In this document: piece after piece, positions 8,287 to 17,594 of the stretch
Layout of the letters: each line of letters begins with the position of its first letter
Numbering within the stretch: position 1 is the stretch's first letter
Origin: Opitutia bacterium
GTDB taxonomy: Bacteria > Verrucomicrobiota > Verrucomicrobiia > Opitutales > Opitutaceae
Direction of reading: 5' to 3'
Length of the DNA stretch: 64,000 nt
Assembly (NCBI GenBank): GCA_947453695.1
Contig: CANGHW010000001.1
Location: 62,001-126,000 of the forward strand
Made by a program: the position numbers and the translations under genes
The notes under the pieces: generated by a model
Database searches by the model: none
Told to the model about the DNA's origin: nothing
What the model saw: only the letters and a program-made list of their open reading frames with translations

Positions 8287-11200
8287 ATGACTACCATGAA
8301 AATCCCCCTGATCACCGTCGGTCGGTCCCGTCTGAGTTTGTTGGGCCGTGCCCTGGCCTGCGCCGGACTTGGGCCGGCGGTTTTGGCTTCGATTTATGCC
8401 CAGACGGCCCCGGCCCCTTCGCCCGCGGCCGTAGCGGCGGCAGCCAAGCCCAAGGTCGAAGAAGAGGCGGTGCAGCTCAACGTGTTCGAAGTCCTCGCGG
8501 ATCGCGATGATAGCTACGGGGCGCTGAATTCGAATTCGATCACACGGTTCAACACCGAGCTCGTGCGGCTCCCGATTTCCGCCGAGGTCTACAACGAAGC
8601 CTTCATGCGCGATGTGAATGCGAACTCGGTCGAGCAGATGATTTCGCAGTTTACGGCCGGGGCAGGCTTCTCGTCGTCCGACGGCCCGGCGAGCACGCTC
8701 ACCGGTCAGCCCGGCGACCGCGCGTCGAACTCCTACATCCAATTGCGCGGCCTGACGGCCCCGGGCATGCAGCGCGATGCGTTCATGACGCTCGCGACGT
8801 TCTCCAACACGGGCTCCACGGCGACGGGCGTGACGAACAACTTCGATATCGAGCGCGCCGAAGTCATCATGGGCCCGCAGGCCCTCCTCTACGGCAACGG
8901 CGGTGGTGGTGGTGTGATCAACCTCGTCTCGAAGCAGGCGCGCTTCAGCAAGAAGCTCAACGGCTCGCTGCGCCTCCAGACCGATCAATACGGCGGCAAT
9001 ATGGGCACGCTGGATTTCGGGGCGGGCACGAAGAATTTCGCGATCCGCGGGGCGTTTATTCATCAGGATGCGCACAGCCGCCGCGTGAACATCAATACGC
9101 TGCTCGACGGTCAATACCTCCAGTTTGCCGCGAAGCTGTGGGGCAATACCACGGTGCGCCTCGTCGGTGAACAGACGTCGAACAACCGCAACGTCCCATC
9201 GAATGTCACCTTCACGGCGCTCAGCGCGGCGAACGACGCACGCAACGGCCAGTTCCTCCACTACCTGCTCGCGACCGGCCAGATTAACGCCAGTGCCACC
9301 GGCGCGAGCGGCGGCGGCCCGATTGCGGGTGGAGCGATCAATTGGGGTAACGTTGACTCGTTCTTCGGCTGGCGGTTCAGCGAGCGCACGGTCGATACGC
9401 TGGGCACGCTGACGGTCGAGACGCAGTGGTCCAAGACGGTGAACTCGCAATTCGCGATCGGCTACAAGGACTTCAATAACCGTCTCTTCAACGCCGGCAC
9501 GCTCTCGATGCAGGCGCCGAATGTGACGGCCAACTACCTCGGCGTCTGGGCCGTCGGCGGCACCGGTGGCCAGCCCGCGCAGGAAAGCATTCAGCCGGCG
9601 CGGACGTTTCCCGCGCGCCTTTCGGTGGCCTTTCAAAACGACCTCTTTGGCGGCCGAGCCAAGAGCCAGTCGATCATCGGTGCCGACTATACGCGCATCA
9701 ACGCGGCCTTCATCGGCTACGGCTACTACCGCGCCGATGCGAACTGGAACGCGATCGTGAATCCGGCGACGGCCGCGGTGAACAATGGTCGCACCGTGAT
9801 CGGTCCGGTGCTCTGGGCGATGGGCACCGAGCCCACGGCGTATCCCGCATGGCAACCCGGGCAGGACCGCGTGACGTGGCAGGGCGTCAACTACGTGCGC
9901 CAGCAACAGAATCCCTCGCTGCCCTCGCAGGTGACGGCGGAGAACCCCCTGGGCGTCACCCTCGGCGGCGGTAACTACAACCTCGTGCGCACCGTGACCA
10001 AGGGCGTCTACGGCGTAAATGACACGGCGTGGATGGGCGGAAAACTCAATACGCTGCTGGGCTTTCGCGCCTCGAGCTCGTTTCAGCAGACGCTCAACCA
10101 AGGCAGCGCCATCACCGCGCAGAATCCCACCTCGGGCGCGCGCAAAGTGTCCGATGAGAAGTTCCTCAGTTACAGCGTGGGAGCCAACTACGCGTTGCGT
10201 GACTGGTTGCGGCCGTATTTCGCGGTGTCCGATTCCTACAATCCCCCGACGGCGCAGAACAACGACCCGATCGGCCAGGAGCCGAAGGCGGCGCATGCGA
10301 TCGGCGAGGAAATCGGCATTAAGGTGCAGAATGCCGACGGCACGATTTCCGGCTCGCTCGCGGTCTATAACACGAGCGCCAAGAACGAGACCTTCTTCGT
10401 GACCAGCACGCTCGCGTTTCAGATCAACCCCAGCGGGCTCAACGGCCGCTTCGGTGGTTCGCCCAGCACGATCATCAACGTCGACCGCAAGTCCTCGGGC
10501 GTGCAACTCGCCGTCACGGCCGCGCCGAACCGGAACCTTCGCCTGCGTCTCTCGGCGGCGGCGATTCGGGGCGAGATTGGCAACACGCGCACCTACCAAG
10601 CGCTCTACAACGACCAGTTCTACGCCAATGCGCAGGGACAGGTGACTTACAAAGACGGTGCGGTGGTCTACGTGCCGGCAACGTTCAGCAGCGCGCGGCC
10701 CACGGTGCCGGAGGGCACGGCCGGGGCGATTCCGCTCACGATCACTGCGCTGAGCACGCCGGGAAATTCCTACTATGCCAATCCGATCGCCGGCAGCGGA
10801 CAGATCAACGCGACCTCGGCGCGCACCACGCTCTCGGTCGTCGATCCGGTGCACGGACCGATTCTCACGGGCGCGACCGGGTTGCCGATTTCCAAAATTC
10901 AGATCAATCCAGGCTTCGTGCCACCGAGTGAGATTCCGGTGACCAAGGCCGGTGAGGGCACGACAAACTATCCCGCGGTGAGCAGCAATTTCACGGGCAC
11001 CTATTCGTTTACCGAAGGCGCGCTGCGTGGGCTGCGCGCGGGCGGCACGGCGACGGTCGCGTGGCAGAATCGACGCTACTATTACTACCCGAACGGGGTC
11101 TCGGCCACGGCGGCGCGTGAGCTCTTTAGTTTCCCGACGCAGGTGCGGTTCGATCTGCTGCTCGGCTACGAAAAGAAATTCGGCCGCTACTCGCTCGGGG

Positions 11201-11343
11201 CGCAGCTCAATGTCGCAAACATGTTCAATCGCTACCGCGTCGTCATCACGCCGAACGCGATCTCCGGCTGGACCGGACCGAACAACGCCGTCTTCGACGC
11301 GCAGCCACGGCTGTGGACGCTCTCGACGACGCTTGGATTCTGA
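8287..11343 (+). CDS. TonB-dependent outer-membrane receptor
   Basis: A 1018-residue protein. It has a long signal sequence (hydrophobic to about residue 38, ending near SIYAQ), a TonB-box-like segment VQLNVFEVLADRDDSYG, a plug domain with IERAEVIMGPQALLYGNGGGGGVINLVSK, and a 22-stranded-barrel-type remainder ending in aromatic F (WTLSTTLGF). It imports a ligand across the outer membrane using TonB energy. No SusD-like partner is adjacent, which is usual for verrucomicrobial receptors. The AT-rich site upstream, shared with the lyase/symporter genes, suggests an oligosaccharide ligand. ATG 8287 is followed by another ATG at 8296, which could be the true start. Confidence 0.9.
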   Translation: MTTMKIPLITVGRSRLSLLGRALACAGLGPAVLASIYAQTAPAPSPAAVAAAAKPKVEEEAVQLNVFEVLADRDDSYGALNSNSITRFNTELVRLPISAEVYNEAFMRDVNANSVEQMISQFTAGAGFSSSDGPASTLTGQPGDRASNSYIQLRGLTAPGMQRDAFMTLATFSNTGSTATGVTNNFDIERAEVIMGPQALLYGNGGGGGVINLVSKQARFSKKLNGSLRLQTDQYGGNMGTLDFGAGTKNFAIRGAFIHQDAHSRRVNINTLLDGQYLQFAAKLWGNTTVRLVGEQTSNNRNVPSNVTFTALSAANDARNGQFLHYLLATGQINASATGASGGGPIAGGAINWGNVDSFFGWRFSERTVDTLGTLTVETQWSKTVNSQFAIGYKDFNNRLFNAGTLSMQAPNVTANYLGVWAVGGTGGQPAQESIQPARTFPARLSVAFQNDLFGGRAKSQSIIGADYTRINAAFIGYGYYRADANWNAIVNPATAAVNNGRTVIGPVLWAMGTEPTAYPAWQPGQDRVTWQGVNYVRQQQNPSLPSQVTAENPLGVTLGGGNYNLVRTVTKGVYGVNDTAWMGGKLNTLLGFRASSSFQQTLNQGSAITAQNPTSGARKVSDEKFLSYSVGANYALRDWLRPYFAVSDSYNPPTAQNNDPIGQEPKAAHAIGEEIGIKVQNADGTISGSLAVYNTSAKNETFFVTSTLAFQINPSGLNGRFGGSPSTIINVDRKSSGVQLAVTAAPNRNLRLRLSAAAIRGEIGNTRTYQALYNDQFYANAQGQVTYKDGAVVYVPATFSSARPTVPEGTAGAIPLTITALSTPGNSYYANPIAGSGQINATSARTTLSVVDPVHGPILTGATGLPISKIQINPGFVPPSEIPVTKAGEGTTNYPAVSSNFTGTYSFTEGALRGLRAGGTATVAWQNRRYYYYPNGVSATAARELFSFPTQVRFDLLLGYEKKFGRYSLGAQLNVANMFNRYRVVITPNAISGWTGPNNAVFDAQPRLWTLSTTLGF

Positions 11344-11370
11344 GTTGCAGGACCGCGCGTGGCGACGGTG

Positions 11371-11392
11371 CGGACTCCGGTCCGATAGCCAC
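11371..11392. repeat. Short tagged palindrome
   Basis: CGGACTCCGGTCCG (11371-11384) is an inverted repeat followed by ATAGCCAC. On the minus strand it reads as GTGG-tag, then palindrome, the same layout as the other GTAG/GTGG-tagged palindromes in this window. Confidence 0.4.
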
Positions 11393-11394
11393 AT

Positions 11395-11430
11395 GCGTTA
11401 GTGGGCGGACTAATCACCGCTCGCTAACGC
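11395..11430. repeat. 36-nt intergenic stem-loop
   Basis: GCGTTAG at 11395-11401 pairs with CTAACGC at 11424-11430, and the stem extends inward with GGCGG/CCGCT-type pairing. It lies between the TonB receptor stop and the next gene. It may act as an RNA-processing or termination structure, or be a dispersed palindromic repeat; no T-run follows. Confidence 0.4.
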
Positions 11431-11473
11431 GAACAGCTACACCGGGATTGCAGCGCGCAGGTCCATCGGCGGA

Positions 11474-13408
11474 ATGGTTGTCATGCCGTCTTCCCCCAAG
11501 CCGCTGTGGGCGATCCTCCTGATCGTGGTGGCGGCGTGGGCGGCCTATGCGAACAGCCTGCAGGGGCCCTTCGTGTTTGACGATGCCTCGTCCATTGTGA
11601 CGAACCCGACGATCCATGATCTGGGACGGTGGTCGGAGGTTTTGTCGGGGCCGAAGACGAATGTCACCGCACAAGGGCGGCCGGTGTTGAATCTCTCGCT
11701 GGCGGTGAACTACGCGTTCGGCGGGACGGGCGTGGTGGGCTACCATGTGGTCAATGTAGTGATCCACCTGCTGGCGGCGGTGGTGCTCTTCGGACTGGTG
11801 CGCCGGACGCTCGTGAAGGTGGCGGATGGGAATTTGCCGGCGGACGCTTTGGCGCTGGCGATCGCGGTGTTGTGGGTGGTGCATCCACTCCAGACGGAGT
11901 CGGTGACGTATGTGATCCAGCGCGCGGAGTCGTTGATGGGGTTACTTTATCTATTCACGGTCTATTGTTTCGTGAGGGCGGTGGAGGCGGGAGAGCAGGG
12001 AGGACGTGGCGTAATTTGGCAGGTGCTTGCCGTGCTCGCGTGCGCGCTTGGAATGGCGACGAAAGAGGTCATGGCAACGGCGCCGCTGATGGTTTTATTC
12101 TATGATCGCACGTTTGTGGCGCAGAGTTTCGGCGATGCGCTTAGGCGGAGGTGGGCGTTCTATGGTGCGTTATTCGGCACGTGGCTGCTGCTTGCGTGGC
12201 TCGTGCTGCAGGGTGGCGGCAATCGCGGCGGCTCGGTGGGCTTCGGTGCGGGGGTCGAGGCGTGGGCTTATTGGCTGACGCAGTTTCGGGCGCTGGCGAC
12301 CTACGTGCGGCTGGCGTTTTGGCCGGCGCCGCTCGTGTTCGAGTATGGCACGTTTTGGATTTCGAGTTTTGGCGAGATCGTGTTCGAGGCGGGACTCGTG
12401 CTCGCGCTGCTGGCGGTGACGTTGCACGGATTGTGGCGGCGGACAGCGCTGGGATTTGCGGGAGCGTGGTTCTTTGGCATCCTCGCGCCGACGAGTCTGG
12501 CGCCGGGCACGACGCAGATGATCGTCGAGCATCGGATGTATTTGTCGCTGGCGGCGGTGCTCGCGGTGGCGGTGGTCAGTGTGTGGCGCGTGCTTGGAGA
12601 AAAGCGGAAAGCGATGGCGTGGGTGGTGGGCGTGAGCGCGGTGGTGGTGGCGCTCGGGCTGACCGTGCGGCGCAATGCGGACTACCGCACGGATGTTGCG
12701 CTGTGGAGCGACACGGTGGCGAAGCGGCCCGAGAATCCGCTCGCGCACTTCATGCTCGCGGGGGCACGGGAGCGGGCCGGGGATGCCGAAGGGGCGATCG
12801 CGAGCTACACGGAGGCGCTGCGGCTGAAGCCAGATTTTTCGGTGGGACAGGAAAACTTCGGCGAACTGCTGCTGCGGATGGGGCGGAGGAAGGAGGCGAT
12901 CGAGCGGTTTGAGGCGGCGCTGCGGCTACAGCCGGAATTGGCGGATGCGCACATGAATCTCGGCAATGCGCTGCTCGCGGAAGGACGCGGCGGGGACGCT
13001 CTGCGGCATCTGGCAGAGGCGGTGCGGCTCGCGCCGGGGACGGCGGAGATGCGGTTTAATTTCGCGAACGCGCTGGCGGCGGCGGGGCACGGGGCGGAGG
13101 CGATCGCAGAGTTTTCGGCGGCGTTGAGTCGGCCGGCGGGAAATCCCGCGGTGCATGTGGCGGCGCACTACGAGGTCGCGAACTTGCTCGCGATGTCGGG
13201 CCGGCAAGCCGAGGCGGTGCCGCACTACGAGGCGGCCCTCAAGGCGCGGTCGGACTACGCGGAGGCCCACCACAATCTGGGCAGTGCGTTGTTTGAGCTC
13301 GGGCGGCTGCGCGAGGCGGCGGAGCACTATGAGGCGACGCTGCGGCTGGCGCCGGAGTTTCCGAATGCGCGGGCGAACCTCGAGCGCGTGCGGGCGCGGA
13401 TGCGGTAA
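11474..13408 (+). CDS. TMTC-like polytopic membrane protein with TPR repeats
   Basis: A 644-residue protein. The N-terminal 400 residues hold many transmembrane helices with hallmarks of TMTC/GT-C-type proteins: FVFDDASSI (acidic pair in the first loop), GRPVLNLSLAVNYAFGG, HPLQTESVTYVIQRAESLMGL and KEVMATAPL. About residues 430-640 form tandem TPRs (PDFSVGQENFGELLLRMGRRKEAIERFEAALRLQP and following). Eukaryotic TMTC proteins are O-mannosyltransferases; bacterial homologues are mostly uncharacterised, so a glycosyl-transfer role is inference. GTG/ATG choices: ATG 11474 used, ATG 11483 also possible. Confidence 0.78.
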   Translation: MVVMPSSPKPLWAILLIVVAAWAAYANSLQGPFVFDDASSIVTNPTIHDLGRWSEVLSGPKTNVTAQGRPVLNLSLAVNYAFGGTGVVGYHVVNVVIHLLAAVVLFGLVRRTLVKVADGNLPADALALAIAVLWVVHPLQTESVTYVIQRAESLMGLLYLFTVYCFVRAVEAGEQGGRGVIWQVLAVLACALGMATKEVMATAPLMVLFYDRTFVAQSFGDALRRRWAFYGALFGTWLLLAWLVLQGGGNRGGSVGFGAGVEAWAYWLTQFRALATYVRLAFWPAPLVFEYGTFWISSFGEIVFEAGLVLALLAVTLHGLWRRTALGFAGAWFFGILAPTSLAPGTTQMIVEHRMYLSLAAVLAVAVVSVWRVLGEKRKAMAWVVGVSAVVVALGLTVRRNADYRTDVALWSDTVAKRPENPLAHFMLAGARERAGDAEGAIASYTEALRLKPDFSVGQENFGELLLRMGRRKEAIERFEAALRLQPELADAHMNLGNALLAEGRGGDALRHLAEAVRLAPGTAEMRFNFANALAAAGHGAEAIAEFSAALSRPAGNPAVHVAAHYEVANLLAMSGRQAEAVPHYEAALKARSDYAEAHHNLGSALFELGRLREAAEHYEATLRLAPEFPNARANLERVRARMR

Positions 13409-13424
13409 AGCGGTGCGCTCGAAA

Positions 13425-13448
13425 AGGGCGGACTGAAGCCCGCCCTAC
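13425..13448. repeat. GTAG-tagged palindrome (REP-like)
   Basis: AGGGCGG (13425) pairs with CCGCCCT ending at 13446, followed by AC. On the minus strand it reads GTAG, then GGCGGGCTTCAGTCCGCCC. A GTAG tag 5' of an imperfect palindrome is the layout of bacterial REP elements. The tag supplies the TAG stop codon of the lyase gene at 13445-13447. Confidence 0.6.
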
Positions 13449-15565
13449 TTCAGCGTGAGGGTGGTGTCGGTGAGCGTAACCCGGTCGGTCTTTCCGTCGG
13501 GGCGCGGAATGGTGAGGGTGCCGTCGGGGGCGAGAGTGGCGGCGAGAGGCGCGGGCGTCGCGCCGCGCTCGGGCCAGAGGACGGAGTAGATGGTAAATTC
13601 GGCGGCGGACTCGTTGCTCTCGAGCGTGAGGTGCTGTTGCGGAGTCCACTTGCCCGTGAGGTAGGCGCCGGCGACTTCGCCGGTGGCGTATTTCGGATCC
13701 ACCGGGACGGGGAACTTGTCGGTTTGCGCGGCACGCCACGTGAGGCCGGGCGCGAGGAGTTGCGTGGTGAGCGAAGATTTTTTCAGCGGGCCAACGATGC
13801 TGGCGGTGGAGGTAGTGTTGTTCCACGCGAGGGTGTGTTCGGCGTGGAGGAGCCAGGAGAGTTTGCCGGGGTTGGTGAGGACGACGCGGTCGCGGAGGAC
13901 GACGTAGCGTTGATCGATGAAGACGAGGTCGCGGGTGACGCGCTTCACGCGGTCCTTGGGCTGGAGGGTGGAGTAGGCCTTGGTGGCGTCGCCGGTGGTC
14001 CAGACGGTGCGCGGGGTTTCTTCGTAGCGGGTGATTTTTCCGGTGGAGGCTTTGGACTGGGCTTTCTGGCCGACGCCGTCGAGGAGGAGGGCGTTTTTGG
14101 AAATGGTTTGGCGCGTCCAGCCTTGGTGGTGCGGGGAATTGTGGAATTCGCGGTAGGCGGAGTTAATCGCGAGGCCCTCGCCAAAGGCGTTCAGGATGAA
14201 AGCATTTTGGTCGGCGTGGCTGTGGCTGAACGAACCGTAGGGCGACGACTTGAAGGTGACGTGGATATCGTCGGCGGGTTTGCCGAGGGCGCTGTGCAGA
14301 GAAACCCAACCGATGTCGCGGAAGTAGCGATTCGCCGGAAGGGTTGAGAGTGCGACAGGCGACGGGAGCGGCAGGGCGCTGGCGATGAAGTTACGGACGA
14401 GGAATTCGGCGGCGGTGGGGTAGGTGCGGGCGAGGTCTTCGAGGCCCTTGTCGACGGGGCGCGTGCGAGCATCGGAGCAGAGCGCGGCGTAGGAGAGGAA
14501 CAGGCCGTTCTTTTCGACGCGGGCGACGTGTTCCATGTAGTCGGCGACGACCGGTTCGAGGTTGAAGCGGCCGGCGTTGGAGGCGTCGCCGAAGGTCGTG
14601 TGGAGATAGGGCTGGACGTTGTAGATCGCGAAGAGCGGCGAATTTTTCCAGAAGGGCGAGGCGTAGGCGAGCGGGTCGCCGAGTGCGAGAAGGGCGTCTT
14701 GGAAGGCGGCGTGTTCGAAGGTGCCGCGCCAGTAAGCGTTGCCCTCGGCCCAGCCGCCGTCGTCGCCGCCCCAGGGAGAGAATTGGTCGCGGTAGAATTT
14801 GTAGGAGTAGGCCCACCAGTCGCGTGACTCCGGCAGATCATCCCAGAGCGCAAGGGCGGTTAGGCCGGTCATCGGCATGAAGCGGACCGGGTGGGAGGAG
14901 ATATCGGAGGCGATGGAGTTGCGCTGGGTCTTGGAGATGTCGCCCTGTTTCTCGATCCACTCGACGGAGCGGGCGCCGCGGACTTTGAAGTGCGCGAGGA
15001 TGATGGCGCGGTCGGCGGGGGAGAGTTTCGCGCGGAGCTGGTCGTAGACGAGCGGGAGTTTGCGCCAGAGGCGGAAGTGGGCCTCGTCGTTGTAGTAAAT
15101 GTCGGTGGCGCCAACGACGTCGCCGGATTTCCAGTCAGGGGCGAAGTGCCACGCGGAGGTGGCGAGGAGAATGGCGCGGGCCTGGGCGAAGTATTTTTCC
15201 TCGCCGGTGACGATCCAGCAGAGGGCGGCGGCTTCGGCGACGCCGGAGGCACGACCGCAGACGTCTTGGACGGCACGCCATTTATCGGCTTTGGCGGAGT
15301 CGCGTTTCGAGGGCGAAGGGTCGCCATAGGTGATCGGCTCGGCGGGGACGGTGTAGGCGGCGTAGTCGCGGTCGAGGTCGCGCTTGATGAGGGCGAAGGC
15401 CTTGGCGCCCTCGCCGGTGGTGACATAGGCGCGGAATGCGTCGGCGCGACCGGCGAGGATATTGGTGCGCGGGGCGGTGGCGGGGACGACGCTGGCGGCG
15501 TCGGGGGCGGCCTGAGTGCCGAGAGAAAGAGTGAGTGAAAGAAGAAAGAGAAAGAGGGATTTCAT
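13445..15565 (-). CDS. Heparinase II/III family polysaccharide lyase, exported
   Basis: A 706-residue protein. ATG at 15565 is chosen because it gives a signal peptide (MKSLFLFLLSLTLSLGTQA) and a 4-bp ATGA overlap with the DUF2264 gene; the frame is open further upstream without meaning. The N-terminal half is an (alpha/alpha) toroid (WAVTGEEKYF-type repeats, GWAEGNAYW), and the C-terminal part starts with YGSFSHSHADQNAFILNAFGE, the heparinase II/III signature with its histidines. It should cleave a uronic-acid polysaccharide or oligosaccharide by beta-elimination, as PL12/15/17/21 enzymes do; the exact family and substrate are not decidable here. Last gene of the LacI-headed operon. Confidence 0.83.
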   Translation of the reverse strand: MKSLFLFLLSLTLSLGTQAAPDAASVVPATAPRTNILAGRADAFRAYVTTGEGAKAFALIKRDLDRDYAAYTVPAEPITYGDPSPSKRDSAKADKWRAVQDVCGRASGVAEAAALCWIVTGEEKYFAQARAILLATSAWHFAPDWKSGDVVGATDIYYNDEAHFRLWRKLPLVYDQLRAKLSPADRAIILAHFKVRGARSVEWIEKQGDISKTQRNSIASDISSHPVRFMPMTGLTALALWDDLPESRDWWAYSYKFYRDQFSPWGGDDGGWAEGNAYWRGTFEHAAFQDALLALGDPLAYASPFWKNSPLFAIYNVQPYLHTTFGDASNAGRFNLEPVVADYMEHVARVEKNGLFLSYAALCSDARTRPVDKGLEDLARTYPTAAEFLVRNFIASALPLPSPVALSTLPANRYFRDIGWVSLHSALGKPADDIHVTFKSSPYGSFSHSHADQNAFILNAFGEGLAINSAYREFHNSPHHQGWTRQTISKNALLLDGVGQKAQSKASTGKITRYEETPRTVWTTGDATKAYSTLQPKDRVKRVTRDLVFIDQRYVVLRDRVVLTNPGKLSWLLHAEHTLAWNNTTSTASIVGPLKKSSLTTQLLAPGLTWRAAQTDKFPVPVDPKYATGEVAGAYLTGKWTPQQHLTLESNESAAEFTIYSVLWPERGATPAPLAATLAPDGTLTIPRPDGKTDRVTLTDTTLTLK

Positions 15566-17565
15566 GAGAGGGCGGGGAGGGACCAGTGGGAGATCTCCCA
15601 CGGACCGAGTTTCGGGTGGGAAAGTTTCCAGTGGCCGGCGGCGAGGCTGACGATTTTCCACGGGGCGGATTCGGCGCGGTCGGTGCCGGCCCAGGCGAGG
15701 GTGGCGATGACGCCAGGACCGGTGACGCGGGCGGAGCGGGCGACGGGCGTCGCGTGAAAAGGCGCGGCGACGTGGGCGCGGGGCTTGGTGTCGTCAAGGC
15801 GGGTGTCCCATTCGGTGGCGATGAGCGAAGGGGAGAGCGGCTGGAGGACGGTGCCGCGTTCGTCGCCGCTCCACGCCGACAGAATGGAACCGGGGTCGGA
15901 GCGGAGGACGTGTTCGTCGGGCAGCGGGAGGGCGTAGCCGCCGACGCGGAGAGTGACGGGCTGGCGGGCCTCGTAGGTGTGGAGCTGGAGAATCCAGCCG
16001 GCGTTCCACCACACGGCGGTCTCGACGCCAGTGTTGGCCTGGTTGGTTTTGAACCCGAGGTTGGTGCTGTAGAGGACGTGGTGTTCGTCCATCTCGATGG
16101 CGACCGTGGAGTGGCGGCCGTAGACGGTGCCGTCGTCGAGGCGGAGCGTGAGGGCGCTGTCGACGGACCAATTGGTCTGGTGCGGGAAGGCGCAGGTGAA
16201 ACTGACGCCGGTGCGGTAGGCGGTCTTGCTCCATTTCCACGCGCCGTAGCGCAGCATGAGGTTGGAGACCTGGGAGCCAGCGTTGATGATCTCGACGGCG
16301 CCGGCGGTGCTGCGGACGACGAGGCCGGCGGCTTTGATGACGTGGGCGTGGTCGCCGCGTTCGGACGGGAGCGGTTCCTCGGGGGCGGTCCAGAACGGAT
16401 GCGTGGGCGGGAGGAGGAGCGGGGCGAAGCCCTTGGCGGCCCAGTAGGGCGAGGCGGAGCAGGAGTAGACCTCCATGAGGCCCTCGAAACGGTCCGTCCA
16501 ACCGATGGTGAGACAGCCCTGTTCTTGAAAAATGGCCGGCTTGGAGAGGAAGAAGTCGAGGTTGCGCGTGCAGAGCCGGCGCAACATGCCGGGCGAGAGG
16601 TCGCAGCAGTTTTCGGCGAGCGTCATGCCGAAGACGTTGAGGCAATTGAAACGGTAACAGATGGAGCGACCGAAGGCAGGGTGTTCGCCGGAGGCGGCGA
16701 AGAAGTGCTGGTAGTCGTGAACGAACGGGCGGGCCCACTCGCGCCAGCGCTGGGCGCGGGTGCGGCTGGCGGCGTCGCGGGCGCCGTAGAGGCGCGCCCA
16801 CATGAGGCCGTAGAAGTGGAAGGCGTAGGCGTTGTAGTGGTCGTAGGCCTGGTTGATGCCGTCTTCGAACCAGCCGCCGCCGCGATGCATGAGCTCGAGG
16901 CGGTTGAGGAATTCCTCGATGATGGGGCGATCGGTGCGGCGGGCGTAGCCGTGGGCCCCGAGGAACTCGAGGATGTGGACGCCCATGAAGTAGTGGTTGT
17001 TGTTGACGATGCCGTTGCCGCGGGCGGAGCCGAGCCAGCGGGCGACTTGGTCCTTTTCAGATTGGGAGAGCGGGTCCCAGAGATCGCGCGGGGCGAGGGA
17101 GAGGCCGATGCAGAGGAGACCGATCTCGACGTGGTGCTGGTGGTAGTTGGCGTCGGGGCCCCAGTAGTGTGGCGAGGCGGGGTCGCTGCCGATGACGAGG
17201 CCGGCGCGGAACCAGGCGGCGAGGCGGGTGCGGAAGGCCGCGGGGGATTCCGTAGGCGTGGAGGGCGAGGATGGCAGGCGTAAAGCCTGCCCCACAGAAG
17301 AAGGAGGCGAGGCGGGGCCGGTGAGATCCCTGCTCTCACGAGGAGGGCCACGGGGAGCAGGGGCTTCGGGGGCGGTCTGGAGGTAGTGGGCGGCGAGGAG
17401 GAGCGGGCGCGCGAAGCTTTCGAGGCGGTCGGCTTGGGCGTCGTGGTCGCTGGCGGGACCGGTGATGACGAGGCTGGCATGGCCGGGGCGCATGAGCGCG
17501 GCGAGCGGCTCGAGGAGACGGCGGGCGGAGGATTGCCATTGGGCGTAGGCGGCGGGGAGAGGCAT
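15562..17565 (-). CDS. DUF2264 domain protein
   Basis: A 667-residue protein lacking a signal peptide. Landmarks such as HYWGPDANYHQHHVEIG, NNNHYFMGVHILEFLGA and GGWFEDGINQAYDHYNAYAFHFYG match DUF2264, an (alpha/alpha)-barrel family encoded in carbohydrate-utilisation clusters. It is probably cytoplasmic and acts on oligosaccharides. An unusual linker at about residues 66-117 (Pro/Ser/Ala-rich) contains two short palindromic repeats; one is translated as VGQALRLPS at 91-99. The stop overlaps the next gene's start by ATGA, so translation of the two is probably coupled. Confidence 0.8.
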   Translation of the reverse strand: MPLPAAYAQWQSSARRLLEPLAALMRPGHASLVITGPASDHDAQADRLESFARPLLLAAHYLQTAPEAPAPRGPPRESRDLTGPASPPSSVGQALRLPSSPSTPTESPAAFRTRLAAWFRAGLVIGSDPASPHYWGPDANYHQHHVEIGLLCIGLSLAPRDLWDPLSQSEKDQVARWLGSARGNGIVNNNHYFMGVHILEFLGAHGYARRTDRPIIEEFLNRLELMHRGGGWFEDGINQAYDHYNAYAFHFYGLMWARLYGARDAASRTRAQRWREWARPFVHDYQHFFAASGEHPAFGRSICYRFNCLNVFGMTLAENCCDLSPGMLRRLCTRNLDFFLSKPAIFQEQGCLTIGWTDRFEGLMEVYSCSASPYWAAKGFAPLLLPPTHPFWTAPEEPLPSERGDHAHVIKAAGLVVRSTAGAVEIINAGSQVSNLMLRYGAWKWSKTAYRTGVSFTCAFPHQTNWSVDSALTLRLDDGTVYGRHSTVAIEMDEHHVLYSTNLGFKTNQANTGVETAVWWNAGWILQLHTYEARQPVTLRVGGYALPLPDEHVLRSDPGSILSAWSGDERGTVLQPLSPSLIATEWDTRLDDTKPRAHVAAPFHATPVARSARVTGPGVIATLAWAGTDRAESAPWKIVSLAAGHWKLSHPKLGPWEISHWSLPALS
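17273..17295. repeat. GTGG-tagged palindrome inside a coding sequence
   Basis: GGCAGGC, spacer GTAAA, GCCTGCC, then CCAC. The minus strand reads GTGG followed by the palindrome. A copy with one base change is at 21676-21698. Here it lies in frame inside the DUF2264 gene and encodes VGQALRLP. Confidence 0.65.
17321..17339. repeat. Second palindrome in the DUF2264 linker
   Basis: GTGAGA and TCTCAC arms around TCCCTGC. It encodes part of the Pro/Arg/Ser-rich linker of the DUF2264 protein, 25 bp from the GTGG-tagged palindrome. It may be another class of dispersed palindrome. Confidence 0.4.
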
Positions 17566-17594
17566 GGCGGTTCCGCGGGTGCGCGGGAGAGGCG

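Noticed and set aside
8194-11394. 1066-codon open frame on the minus strand
   Set aside because: Antisense shadow of the TonB receptor; Arg/His-rich with no domain.
15586-17283. 565-codon plus-strand open frame
   Set aside because: Antisense to the DUF2264 gene, which has clear family motifs; the plus product is Gly/Val/Ala-rich without a domain.
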